From SIG575 sp045643165 (GTDB lineage Bacteria; Bacillota; Clostridia; Oscillospirales; Acutalibacteraceae): a stretch of DNA of 11,578 nucleotides. Position numbers and translations under genes: made by a program. Each line of letters starts with the position of its first letter. Within the stretch, counting starts at the first letter, position 1. Of this stretch, positions 5,991-11,578 are shown one piece after another. Where the stretch lies: assembly GCA_045643165.1 (NCBI GenBank), contig JAZUKF010000050.1, positions 1 to 11,578 of the forward strand, read 5' to 3'. Below the pieces are notes generated by a model. That model was not told the origin of the DNA. It saw only the letters and a list, made by a program, of their open reading frames with translations, and did no database searches.

Positions 5991-7730
5991 TTATTTTTTC
6001 ATAATATTAAACAATTTAAGGAAGATTGCACAAGTCCATCCCTGTTCAACAGAGCCTAATCCCTCACCTGTCAGCGAGTTAAACAGCTCGTGCATTTCGC
6101 CGTCATTGAATATCATATTATAAAGGCGTTCCGCTGCCTTCATTTTTTCTTTTTCATAACCGTATTTTTCAAGCACCTCCATCATAAGCCATGCAACAGG
6201 CAGCCATGTGGGGCCTCTCCACCAATGCTCCGCTTCGTAAGGCGGCTGATTATATGCAACGCTGGGGAAAGGAATATCACCGTAAAGATATTCGGGAGAA
6301 AGAAGATATTTTTCAATCATTCTTACGGCATTTTCTTTTTCAATCGGAACTCCTGCCCAAAGAGGAAGGAAGCATGAAGATGTAACAAGAGGATATTTTT
6401 CTCCCGTTTCAACATTCACATCAAAGAAAATACAATTTTTCTCATCAAACATATATTTTATCATTTGCTTTCCCAGTTTGTCCGCTTCTTTTTCCCAGAA
6501 GGATGATTTTTCCCTGTCGGAAATCATGCCGTATAATTTTGCGGTGGCTCTCATCTGATTTAAAAGATAACTGTTCATATCAACGGCGATAACCGTCCCG
6601 TTATCAAAACGTGGGGAATCGTCCTGACCTGTTTCCAAACCGTCATCGCATTGAATAAGCCCGTTTTCGGTAAGCCTTTGAGAAAGCCACCATCTGTTAT
6701 TCTTTTCAAGAACGGGAAGCATTTTCTTCACAAAATCCATATCCCCTGTTCTTTCGGCAATCCGCAACGAAGCCCATCCCGCAAGGGCAGGCTGAGTGTC
6801 GTGAGGTCTGCACCAGGTTGAACAGGAGAATTGCGGTATTTTCCCGTCAGACCTTTGATTTGAACCGAAAAGATACAGCGAATCCTTTGCAAGATCCATA
6901 TTCATTTCCTCATAAGCCAGGTTTTGAAAACAGGAATCCCAAAGGAAATGTGTGGGATATGTTCCCCTGTTTGGGTAAGCGGAAACGTATCCCCTCAAAT
7001 TTCCGGGACCGTAAGTAAGATTAAACGTAAGGCTGTGAAGTGCTTTTTCAACAAGTTTTCTTTCTGTTTCATCAGAAAAATCAAGATTGAAATTTCCGAT
7101 ACAGTTTTCCATCCAGTTTTCACAAACTTTTACCGCCTCTTCACCGCAACAGGGTGCAGATGATAATTTCGATTTCATATTATCAACATCAACATCAAGC
7201 ACGTCAAAAGAGAAAGCAAACCTTATCATATTTTCATCGGGTACAACGAAAAATTTCTTATCATCCGATTTGATTTTTCCGCACAAAACTTTAATTCCCG
7301 CTGAAATCGGAACGGTTTTATCCGGATCTCTGCCGTCGCCGTTGGCGGAATAGCCTTTGATGATAACGGTGTTTTCTCCCTCATCATAAACCCGGAAAGA
7401 TTTTAACTTATCAGAAGGATTTGACAAAATCTCAATACCCTTTTCACACTTATATTCAAATAAAAATGAGTCCTTTTCGTAAAAAGAAAGCATACCCTCT
7501 CCGTTGCCGAAAACGATTTTCTGCGGAGTTGACAGTTTTCTGTTATATTTTTCGGGAACGGAAATAAGATTTTCCCAAACGGTACGGGTAAATCTGTTAT
7601 AATGTAAAAACAGACCTTGCACTCCGCCGAAGTTTTCATCAATCTGCAATCCGATATTTGAAAAAAACGGACTGTACGATTCCTCTGCGGTTCTGTAGGT
7701 CTGTGAAAATTTTAATACCTTTTTTGACAT
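5991..7730 (-). CDS. GH63/trehalase-like (six-hairpin) glycoside hydrolase
   Basis: The product is a 579-residue protein without signal peptide or membrane segment, so it should be cytosolic. Residues 1-200 resemble a beta-rich N-terminal domain. From about 220 it has the (alpha/alpha)6-barrel signature of the GH63, trehalase and mannosylglycerate-hydrolase group: HFLWDSCFQNLA (261-272), SDGKIPQF (294-301), ETGQDDSPRFD (366-376), HWWRGPTWLPVAWL (502-515) and EMHELFNSLTGEG (545-557). By analogy with the group, the acid is probably Asp370 in TGQDDSP and the base one of the glutamates near 545-556. The substrate cannot be read from sequence; an alpha-glucoside, or a mannosyl or glucosyl conjugate, is plausible. 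GGAGGA lies 8 bases before the ATG. It is transcribed away from the phosphoesterase gene from its own promoter. Confidence 0.85.
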   Translation of the reverse strand: MSKKVLKFSQTYRTAEESYSPFFSNIGLQIDENFGGVQGLFLHYNRFTRTVWENLISVPEKYNRKLSTPQKIVFGNGEGMLSFYEKDSFLFEYKCEKGIEILSNPSDKLKSFRVYDEGENTVIIKGYSANGDGRDPDKTVPISAGIKVLCGKIKSDDKKFFVVPDENMIRFAFSFDVLDVDVDNMKSKLSSAPCCGEEAVKVCENWMENCIGNFNLDFSDETERKLVEKALHSLTFNLTYGPGNLRGYVSAYPNRGTYPTHFLWDSCFQNLAYEEMNMDLAKDSLYLFGSNQRSDGKIPQFSCSTWCRPHDTQPALAGWASLRIAERTGDMDFVKKMLPVLEKNNRWWLSQRLTENGLIQCDDGLETGQDDSPRFDNGTVIAVDMNSYLLNQMRATAKLYGMISDREKSSFWEKEADKLGKQMIKYMFDEKNCIFFDVNVETGEKYPLVTSSCFLPLWAGVPIEKENAVRMIEKYLLSPEYLYGDIPFPSVAYNQPPYEAEHWWRGPTWLPVAWLMMEVLEKYGYEKEKMKAAERLYNMIFNDGEMHELFNSLTGEGLGSVEQGWTCAIFLKLFNIMKK

Positions 7731-7792
7731 ATAGATAATCCTCCGGAATACTATTTATATATAGCACAGAAAATCTGATCATTACTAAAAAC

Positions 7793-7820
7793 ATTATAAT
7801 ACAAATCATACAAAAATCAA
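7793..7820 (-). promoter_or_regulatory. Promoter of the glycosidase gene
   Basis: On the minus strand, TTGATT (7815-7820) and TATAAT (7793-7798) are separated by 16 bases, predicting a start near 7786 and a leader of about 56 bases to the ATG at 7730. Confidence 0.7.
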
Positions 7821-7822
7821 GT

Positions 7823-7839
7823 ATAATTATCATAATTAT
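7823..7839. promoter_or_regulatory. AT-rich palindrome between divergent promoters
   Basis: ATAATTAT-C-ATAATTAT is a perfect 17-bp dyad lying between the -35 boxes of the leftward glycosidase promoter (ends 7820) and the rightward phosphoesterase promoter (starts 7852). It could be an operator or an UP-like element for both. Because it is pure A/T apart from the centre, chance is a real alternative. Confidence 0.4.
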
Positions 7840-7851
7840 TCTTAAAACATA

Positions 7852-7881
7852 TTGACTTTAAATGTTTTATGGGTATATAAT
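7852..7881 (+). promoter_or_regulatory. Promoter of the phosphoesterase operon
   Basis: TTGACT (7852-7857) and a perfect TATAAT (7876-7881) are separated by 18 bases. The start would be near 7888, about 29 bases before the ATG at 7917, which is preceded by GAGAGGGG. Confidence 0.8.
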
Positions 7882-7916
7882 TAGTACAACAAATTATATC
7901 CGAGAGGGGAAAAATC

Positions 7917-9098
7917 ATGAAAGTAAAAAAATTATTATCAATTATTCTTGCGGTTGTTTTATGCTTATCTGCATTGAGCATTTCTGCATCTGCCGGAGAA
8001 ATATCCGAAATAAAAGTTACGGAAACTACGGCAAAGTTACAGTTTAACAAAAACGGAAGTTTCAAAATCATTCAGATTTCCGATATTCAGGATAATGAAT
8101 TTCTTCCGGAGGCAACTTTGGACTATATCAGAGCAGTTGCCGTTAAAGAACAGCCCGACCTTTTCGTTCTCACAGGAGATAACATTTCCGCCGGAGTAGG
8201 CAAGAAAGGTATCAAACTTATTTCTAACTACACGGTAAGAAAAGCCATTGACAATTTTATGTCTGTTTTTGAGGAAATCGGTGTACCGGTTGCGGTTGTT
8301 TTCGGTAACCATGACGGTGAAGGTCAGGTTAAGAAAGAAGAACAGATGAAGATTTATCAGTCTTACAAATGCTGTGTTGCGGTTGACGAAGGAATAAACG
8401 TTTACGGTTGCGGTACATATAATCTTCCCATCCTTTCATCAGACGGTAAGAAAGTTGCATACAACATCTGGTGCTTCGACTCCAATATGTATGATGAAGT
8501 AAACGGCGGATATGACTATGTTCATGCTGACCAGGTTCAGTGGTACTTGAATAAATCAAGACAACTTCAAAGAGAAAATGACGGCGAACTTGTTCCCTCA
8601 ATAGCATTCCAGCATATTATCGTTAACGAAGTTAATGATGCAATCAGAGCGGGTTGTATTCTCCCCGGCGGAGTTATCAATGAAAATCCCTGTCCCGGAA
8701 CGGTTTGGGGTACACAGTTCTCCGCAATGCAAAGCCGTGGCGATGTAAAAGCCATGTTCTTCGGTCATGACCATGTAAACGCTTTTGTTGCTCCCTATGA
8801 AGGTATCGACATCGTTAACACTCCCACAGGCGGATTCGGTTCATACGGCGACAGAAACCGTGGTGTTCGTGTTATCGAACTTGACGAAAAGAATACCGAT
8901 ACATATAATACAAGACTTATCAACTATTATGATACATTCTGTGTTGACAGCACTTCTACGGCACGTTACATCATGAACGCCGGTGAATACAGCACGGGAA
9001 CACAGGTATGGAACGGATTCAGATATCTTTTCCTTGCATTGAGAAATAATCAACCCATTTTAACTACTCTCTATGAAATATTCTGTGCATTCGCATAA
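7917..9098 (+). CDS. Secreted calcineurin-like metallophosphoesterase
   Basis: The 393-residue precursor has a classical signal peptide (MKVKKLLSIILAVVLCLSAL, likely cleaved after ASA near residue 26). The metallophosphoesterase motifs are in order: ISDIQD (54-59, metal Asp56), LTGDN (85-89), GNHD (130-133), FQHI (231-234, His233) and GHDH (283-286). All five blocks that bind the two metal ions are intact. The arrangement, with TPTGGFGSYG after the last motif, resembles the extracytoplasmic purple-acid-phosphatase-like (Dcr2/PAP29) branch. It should hydrolyse a phosphomonoester or phosphodiester outside the membrane; the substrate is unknown. The C-terminus (about 366-393) is mildly hydrophobic. 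A PAP2 gene follows 15 bases later, so the pair is probably co-transcribed. Confidence 0.92.
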   Translation: MKVKKLLSIILAVVLCLSALSISASAGEISEIKVTETTAKLQFNKNGSFKIIQISDIQDNEFLPEATLDYIRAVAVKEQPDLFVLTGDNISAGVGKKGIKLISNYTVRKAIDNFMSVFEEIGVPVAVVFGNHDGEGQVKKEEQMKIYQSYKCCVAVDEGINVYGCGTYNLPILSSDGKKVAYNIWCFDSNMYDEVNGGYDYVHADQVQWYLNKSRQLQRENDGELVPSIAFQHIIVNEVNDAIRAGCILPGGVINENPCPGTVWGTQFSAMQSRGDVKAMFFGHDHVNAFVAPYEGIDIVNTPTGGFGSYGDRNRGVRVIELDEKNTDTYNTRLINYYDTFCVDSTSTARYIMNAGEYSTGTQVWNGFRYLFLALRNNQPILTTLYEIFCAFA

Positions 9099-9113
9099 TC
9101 GAGGAGTTTTATC

Positions 9114-9740
9114 ATGCCGTTAGCATTATCAATAGACTGGTCGGTTTTTGAAAGCTTTGACCAAAAGATTTTCCAATTTGCGGAAAGCATCGTAAACCCG
9201 TTTTTATCATTCCTTTTCGGTTCTCTCTCCTTTCTGGGAGATAACGGAATACTCTGGTTTATCGTGGCATTTCTGCTTTTAATTCCGAAAAAGACACGTT
9301 GGGCGGGCATCACCGTTATCGGTGCTCTTGCGGTATCCGGATTGTTGAACGATATTATTCTCAAACCGATTTTATGCCGTCAAAGGCCTTTCAACTATGA
9401 ATGGACAAACGGATTTATTTTCAATGATGAATTATACCGTCCCGAATGGCTTGACGTTCCCGACAGTTTTTCGTTCCCTTCGGGACATACAACATCCTCC
9501 TTTGCGGCGGCATTTGTAATTTGCTATTTCTTTAAGGCGAAAGCGGGTGTTCCCGCATTCATCGTTGCCGCACTTGTGGGCTTCAGCAGGATTTATGTCC
9601 ATGACCATTATCCCACCGATGTTCTTGTGGGTATTGTCATCGGAATAATTTACGGAATTATTGCCGTTATCTGCGTTAATATTTTCCAAAATAAAATTCA
9701 TCCGTTAATCGTGAAAAAACTCAGAAAGAAAAAAGCATAA
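9114..9740 (+). CDS. PAP2-family membrane phosphatase
   Basis: This is a 208-residue integral membrane protein with about five or six hydrophobic segments and a very basic C-terminal tail (KKLRKKKA). The complete PAP2 signature is present: KX6RP at Lys84-Pro92 (KPILCRQRP), PSGH at 122-125, and SRX5HX3D at Ser158-Asp169 (SRIYVHDHYPTD), with catalytic His125 and His165. Family members dephosphorylate lipid phosphates such as undecaprenyl pyrophosphate or phosphatidic acid on the outer face of the membrane. The long loop between the first two motifs (93-118) is polar. GAGGAG lies 8 bases before the ATG, 15 bases after the phosphoesterase stop, and both enzymes face the outside. No gene symbol is assigned because the substrate is uncertain. 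Confidence 0.93.
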   Translation: MPLALSIDWSVFESFDQKIFQFAESIVNPFLSFLFGSLSFLGDNGILWFIVAFLLLIPKKTRWAGITVIGALAVSGLLNDIILKPILCRQRPFNYEWTNGFIFNDELYRPEWLDVPDSFSFPSGHTTSSFAAAFVICYFFKAKAGVPAFIVAALVGFSRIYVHDHYPTDVLVGIVIGIIYGIIAVICVNIFQNKIHPLIVKKLRKKKA

Positions 9741-9751
9741 AATATTAAATA

Positions 9752-9784
9752 TGCGATGCGGTCATTGACGGCATCGCACTTTTT
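9752..9784 (+). terminator. Rho-independent terminator or attenuator between the PAP2 gene and azlC
   Basis: TGCGATGC pairs perfectly with GCATCGCA around an 11-base loop, and five T follow after one C. It starts 12 bases beyond the PAP2 stop. Only 21 bases separate its T run from the azlC ATG, too few for a separate promoter plus ribosome binding site, so some readthrough is probably needed for azlCD expression. Confidence 0.85.
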
Positions 9785-9805
9785 GACTGCTTGAAAGGGT
9801 AAGAA

Positions 9806-10525
9806 ATGACAAGAGAACGGAAAAATATCTTTAAAAAAGGAATAAGAAACGGTCTGCCCATAGGGGTAGGATATTTTGCCGTTTCTTTTGCACTGGGTAT
9901 TGCGGCAGTCAATGCCGGGATAAGCCCATTTGCCGCAATGATCATGAGTTTGACCAATCTGACATCCGCAGGAGAATATGCGGGAATTACTGTTATAGCC
10001 GCCGCTTCCGGGTATGTTGAAATGGCGGTAATACAACTTGTTACCAACGCACGATACCTGCTGATGTCCTTTTCTTTAAGTCAGAAATTTGACAATAAAC
10101 TGCCTCTGTTTCACAGACTTTTTATCTCTTTCGGAATAACTGACGAGATTTTTGCATTGTCCTCAACGGAGCCGGGAAAGATAGATCCCGTTTACATTTA
10201 CGGAATACTTCTTACGGCAATTCCAGGTTGGACAATCGGCACATTGACAGGAGCGATAATGGGGAATATACTTCCCAAAATATTAGTAAATGCTCTCAGC
10301 GTAGGTCTGTTCGGTATGTTTATCGCAATAATAATTCCGCCTGCACGAAAAAGCATCAAGCTATCGGGAGTGATTGTTTTCTCAATGTGTGCAAGTTATA
10401 TTTTCTCATTGAAATCCGTTCTCCCCTTCATCACGTCGGGAACAAAAAATATCATTCTGATTGTGATAATTTCTCTTTTGGCATCATTACTTTTCCCCGT
10501 TAAGGAGGAAAACGGAAATGAATAA
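9806..10525 (+). CDS. azlC: AzlC-family branched-chain amino-acid exporter, large subunit
   Basis: This 239-residue membrane protein has seven or so hydrophobic segments. AzlC-family features are the GLPIGVGYFAVSFALGIAAVNAG opening helix, a SLTNLTSAGEYAGI segment, the conserved TNARYLLMSFSLSQKF (about 80-95), ITDEIFAL (110-117) and LLTAIPGWTIGTLTGAIMG (132-150). With AzlD, family members export branched-chain amino acids or analogues; which substrate is moved here is not shown. AAAGGG precedes the ATG. It overlaps azlD by 8 bases, indicating translational coupling. No promoter can be placed between it and the hairpin upstream, so it is probably a distal part of the phosphatase transcript. Confidence 0.93.
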   Translation: MTRERKNIFKKGIRNGLPIGVGYFAVSFALGIAAVNAGISPFAAMIMSLTNLTSAGEYAGITVIAAASGYVEMAVIQLVTNARYLLMSFSLSQKFDNKLPLFHRLFISFGITDEIFALSSTEPGKIDPVYIYGILLTAIPGWTIGTLTGAIMGNILPKILVNALSVGLFGMFIAIIIPPARKSIKLSGVIVFSMCASYIFSLKSVLPFITSGTKNIILIVIISLLASLLFPVKEENGNE

Positions 10526-10823
10526 TGTTTATATTTACATTCTCATAATGGCTCTTGTAACATTCTTTATCAGAGCATTACCCATGACGGTTTTCAGAAA
10601 AGAAATAAAGAATAAAACGGTAAGATCATTTCTTTACTACGTCCCATACGTAACACTTTCGGTGATGACTTTCCCTGCAATAATCCACGCAACAGGCAAT
10701 ATCACCGCAGGAATTGCCGCATTCGTTATCGGCATAATCGCAGCTTTTGCCGGCGGAAATCTGATTGTGGTTTCCGCAGTATCATGTCTGACCGTGTTTG
10801 TAGTTGAGATGATTTTCAGATAA
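10518..10823 (+). CDS. azlD: AzlD-family branched-chain amino-acid transport protein, small subunit
   Basis: This is a 101-residue, four-helix membrane protein of the usual AzlD length. Recognisable features are the first helix with TFFIRALPMTVFRKEIKN (residues 15-32), YYVPYVTLSVMTFPAI (40-55), a GIAAFVIGIIAAFAGGNLIV stretch, and a hydrophobic final segment. AzlD acts with AzlC as the export partner. The start lies inside azlC, with GGAGG 11 bases upstream. No strong terminator follows: only a 7-bp AT-rich hairpin without a T run at 10820-10838. Confidence 0.92.
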   Translation: MNNVYIYILIMALVTFFIRALPMTVFRKEIKNKTVRSFLYYVPYVTLSVMTFPAIIHATGNITAGIAAFVIGIIAAFAGGNLIVVSAVSCLTVFVVEMIFR

Positions 10824-10839
10824 GATAAATAATCTTATG

Positions 10840-10886
10840 CAATCCCGTAGGGCAGGTGCTTGCTCCTACCGTTCAGACAGCAGATA
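10840..10886 (+). repeat. Hairpin-plus-spacer unit, copy 1 (arm class A)
   Basis: CAATCC, a GTAG-footed class A hairpin, then GTTCAGACAGCAGATA. It matches 10952-10998 over 47 bases with only two substitutions, 112 bases apart. One of these (CCTACC for CCTGCC) breaks a stem pair, so this hairpin is slightly decayed. Confidence 0.8.
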
Positions 10887-10908
10887 GCGAAAGATAATAT
10901 GCAACCAC

Positions 10909-10938
10909 CGGCATACCGCTTTTTATATAAGATATTAT
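10909..10938 (-). repeat. Remnant of class D hairpin
   Basis: CGGCATACCGCTTT is identical to the minus strand of the left-end repeat (about 136-149), and the following ATAT-AAGAT bases also align. The first arm and the GTAG foot are missing, so it looks like a half element read on the plus strand, directly after the copy 1 unit. Confidence 0.55.
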
Positions 10939-10951
10939 TTTCGGCTCCGCT

Positions 10952-10998
10952 CAATCCCGTAGGGCAGGTGCTTGCCCCTGCCGTTCAGACAGCAGATA
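10952..10998 (+). repeat. Hairpin-plus-spacer unit, copy 2 (arm class A)
   Basis: This is the same 47-base unit as 10840-10886 with intact pairing (GGCAGG with CCTGCC). The shared CAATCC lead and CAGACAGCAGATA end mark the limits of the duplicated segment. Confidence 0.8.
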
Positions 10999-11065
10999 CC
11001 GGATGATAGACAAATAGATATTTGTAATTTCGGTTTTGTTCAGTCCCATAAGGACTTAATAAAAT

Positions 11066-11120
11066 TTTTAAGTCGAGCGTAGGGAACGGTCTTGACCGTT
11101 CCGCATTAAGACAGCAGATA
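11066..11120 (+). repeat. GTAG-footed hairpin, arm class B, with left linker and spacer motif
   Basis: A left flank ending AAGTCGAGC resembles the linker of the composite elements. GTAG GGAACGGTC-TT-GACCGTTCC follows (perfect 9-bp stem, 11080-11102), then AAGACAGCAGATA. It thus combines the linker of the composite type with the spacer of the class A units. Confidence 0.75.
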
Positions 11121-11143
11121 ACAGACGATAGACGTATAGATAA

Positions 11144-11199
11144 TGTAGGGAACGGTCTTGACCGTTCCGAAAAATATAATCTAAACCGAAATTATTATC
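11144..11199 (+). repeat. GTAG-footed hairpin, arm class B, with composite-type tail
   Basis: The hairpin is the same as the preceding one (GGAACGGTC/GACCGTTCC) but is followed by CCGAAAAATATAAT and CCGAAATTATT, the tail seen in composite elements I and II. It lacks the left linker, making it complementary to the previous unit. Confidence 0.75.
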
Positions 11200-11239
11200 T
11201 GTTATTTATTATCCATTATCTTTTATTGGAAAACTCCGA

Positions 11240-11292
11240 CAATCCCTCCGTCAAAAGCGAGCTTTTGACACCTCCCTTTACACAAGGGAGGC
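11240..11292 (+). repeat. Double-hairpin repeat, copy 2
   Basis: CAATCCCTCC opens the element, with hairpin 1 GTCAAAAGC-GA-GCTTTTGAC (11250-11269) and hairpin 2 CCTCCCTT-TACAC-AAGGGAGG (11271-11291). Compared with copy 1, the basal pair of hairpin 2 is flipped from G-C to C-G and hairpin 1 is longer with changed pairs, so pairing is kept although bases change. Confidence 0.75.
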
Positions 11293-11314
11293 GAAGATAA
11301 ACACAACTTTCATC

Positions 11315-11422
11315 AGCGGAACGGTCAAGACCGTTCCCTACAATGTTTGATAAAAATTATAAATCGTGCGTAGGGCAGGGGCTTGCTTCTGCCGAAAAAT
11401 ATAATTTATACCGAAAATAATT
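11315..11422 (+). repeat. Composite element II: inverted plus direct GTAG hairpins (BIME-like)
   Basis: An inverted class B hairpin (GGAACGGTC/GACCGTTCC then CTAC, 11317-11341) is followed by the linker GTTTGATAAAAATTATA with TCGTGC. A direct class A hairpin starting GTAGGGCAGGGG comes next (11370-11394), then the tail CCGAAAAATATAATT. Linker and tail match composite I, while both hairpin arms differ from it. Confidence 0.75.
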
Positions 11423-11431
11423 TTGTCCGAT

Positions 11432-11479
11432 AAAAAAATAGTCGTTGAATGACATAAATAAATCAATTCATACGACTAT
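11432..11479 (-). terminator. Terminator of a minus-strand gene beyond the right edge
   Basis: ATAGTCGT-TGAAT pairs with ATTCA-(T)-ACGACTAT (13 bp with one bulge) around a 15-base loop. On the minus strand seven T follow the stem; on the plus strand none do. No gene on the minus strand is visible between here and 11578, so it should belong to a gene ending at or beyond the right edge. Confidence 0.65.
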
Positions 11480-11578
11480 AAAAACATTACATTATATTTT
11501 TGTTTTTTCGGTCTGCACAAAATTTATCAGTTTTTCAGGCTTTGGATGGGTGCGGGAATTCTGCCCCCTCTTGATATA

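Larger units (their letters stand above)
10824..11578. other. Gene-free right end packed with palindromic repeats
   Basis: No credible gene is present on either strand. From 10840 to 11422 the sequence is a patchwork of six GTAG-footed hairpins, a remnant of a seventh (10909-10938), three copies of an (A/C)AGACAGCAGATA spacer motif, one double-hairpin repeat and a composite element. A minus-strand terminator follows, then about 100 bases with no assignable content. Confidence 0.75.

Noticed and set aside
10820..10838. Terminator directly after azlD
   Set aside because: The hairpin is only 7 bp, pure A/T apart from one pair, and has no T run after it; termination is more likely at the hairpin repeats beyond.
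10840..11422. Possible CRISPR array or direct-repeat locus
   Set aside because: Repeat units are unequal, differ in sequence and orientation, and are separated by irregular distances. The similarity is organised around hairpins with a GTAG foot, and no cas gene is present.
11480..11578. End of a coding region on the minus strand at the right edge
   Set aside because: The three frames stay open for only about 13-28 codons and show no recognisable motif; the terminator at 11432-11479 suggests a gene further right but no coding claim can be supported.

Overview
The window looks like chromosomal DNA of a low-GC, probably gut-associated member of the Clostridia, most likely Oscillospiraceae/Ruminococcaceae. 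That is inferred from AT-rich composition, strong GGAGG-type ribosome binding sites, consensus sigma-A promoters, a BspA-like leucine-rich-repeat surface protein ending in a tryptophan-rich tail (WIWY), and abundant palindromic intergenic repeats. No rRNA, tRNA, CRISPR array or transposase gene was seen.

Layout. Positions 1-309 hold a GTAG-footed hairpin repeat and the terminator of the first gene. Positions 310-3432 (minus) encode a 1040-residue secreted BspA-like protein. It is divergent from a 72-residue XRE/Cro-type repressor (3558-3776, plus). Between them lie two near-identical ACTCAA-N3-TTGAGT palindromes, one of which fills the -35/-10 spacer of a near-perfect promoter for the surface protein. 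This looks like a compact local repressor-surface protein switch. Positions 3777-4166 are a gene-free repeat island. The minus strand then carries a small T/A-linker lipoprotein (4223-4789) downstream of the conserved ATPase ychF (TTG start, 4812-5906), plausibly as one operon. Next comes a cytosolic GH63/trehalase-like glycosidase (5991-7730, minus). A divergent promoter region at about 7.8 kb separates it from a plus-strand group: a secreted calcineurin-like phosphoesterase, a membrane PAP2 phosphatase, a strong hairpin terminator or attenuator, then azlC and azlD (branched-chain amino-acid exporter subunits, overlapping by 8 bases). From 10824 to the end there is no gene. About 600 bases there are packed with hairpin repeats, followed by a minus-strand terminator belonging to a gene outside the window.

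The main unexplained signal is the repeats. Nine hairpins share the frame GTAG-G-arm-loop-arm-CCG, but with at least four different arm sequences that keep pairing. At two loci (3882-3990 and 11315-11422) an inverted and a direct hairpin flank the same AT-rich linker and are followed by the same AT-rich tail, although both hairpin sequences differ between the loci. A GTAG foot plus REP/inverted-REP pairing is the architecture of REP/BIME elements moved by RAYT (TnpA-REP) transposases, so a REP-like system with interchangeable hairpin arms is proposed. A second, unrelated 48-53 base double-hairpin repeat occurs twice, with compensatory base changes.
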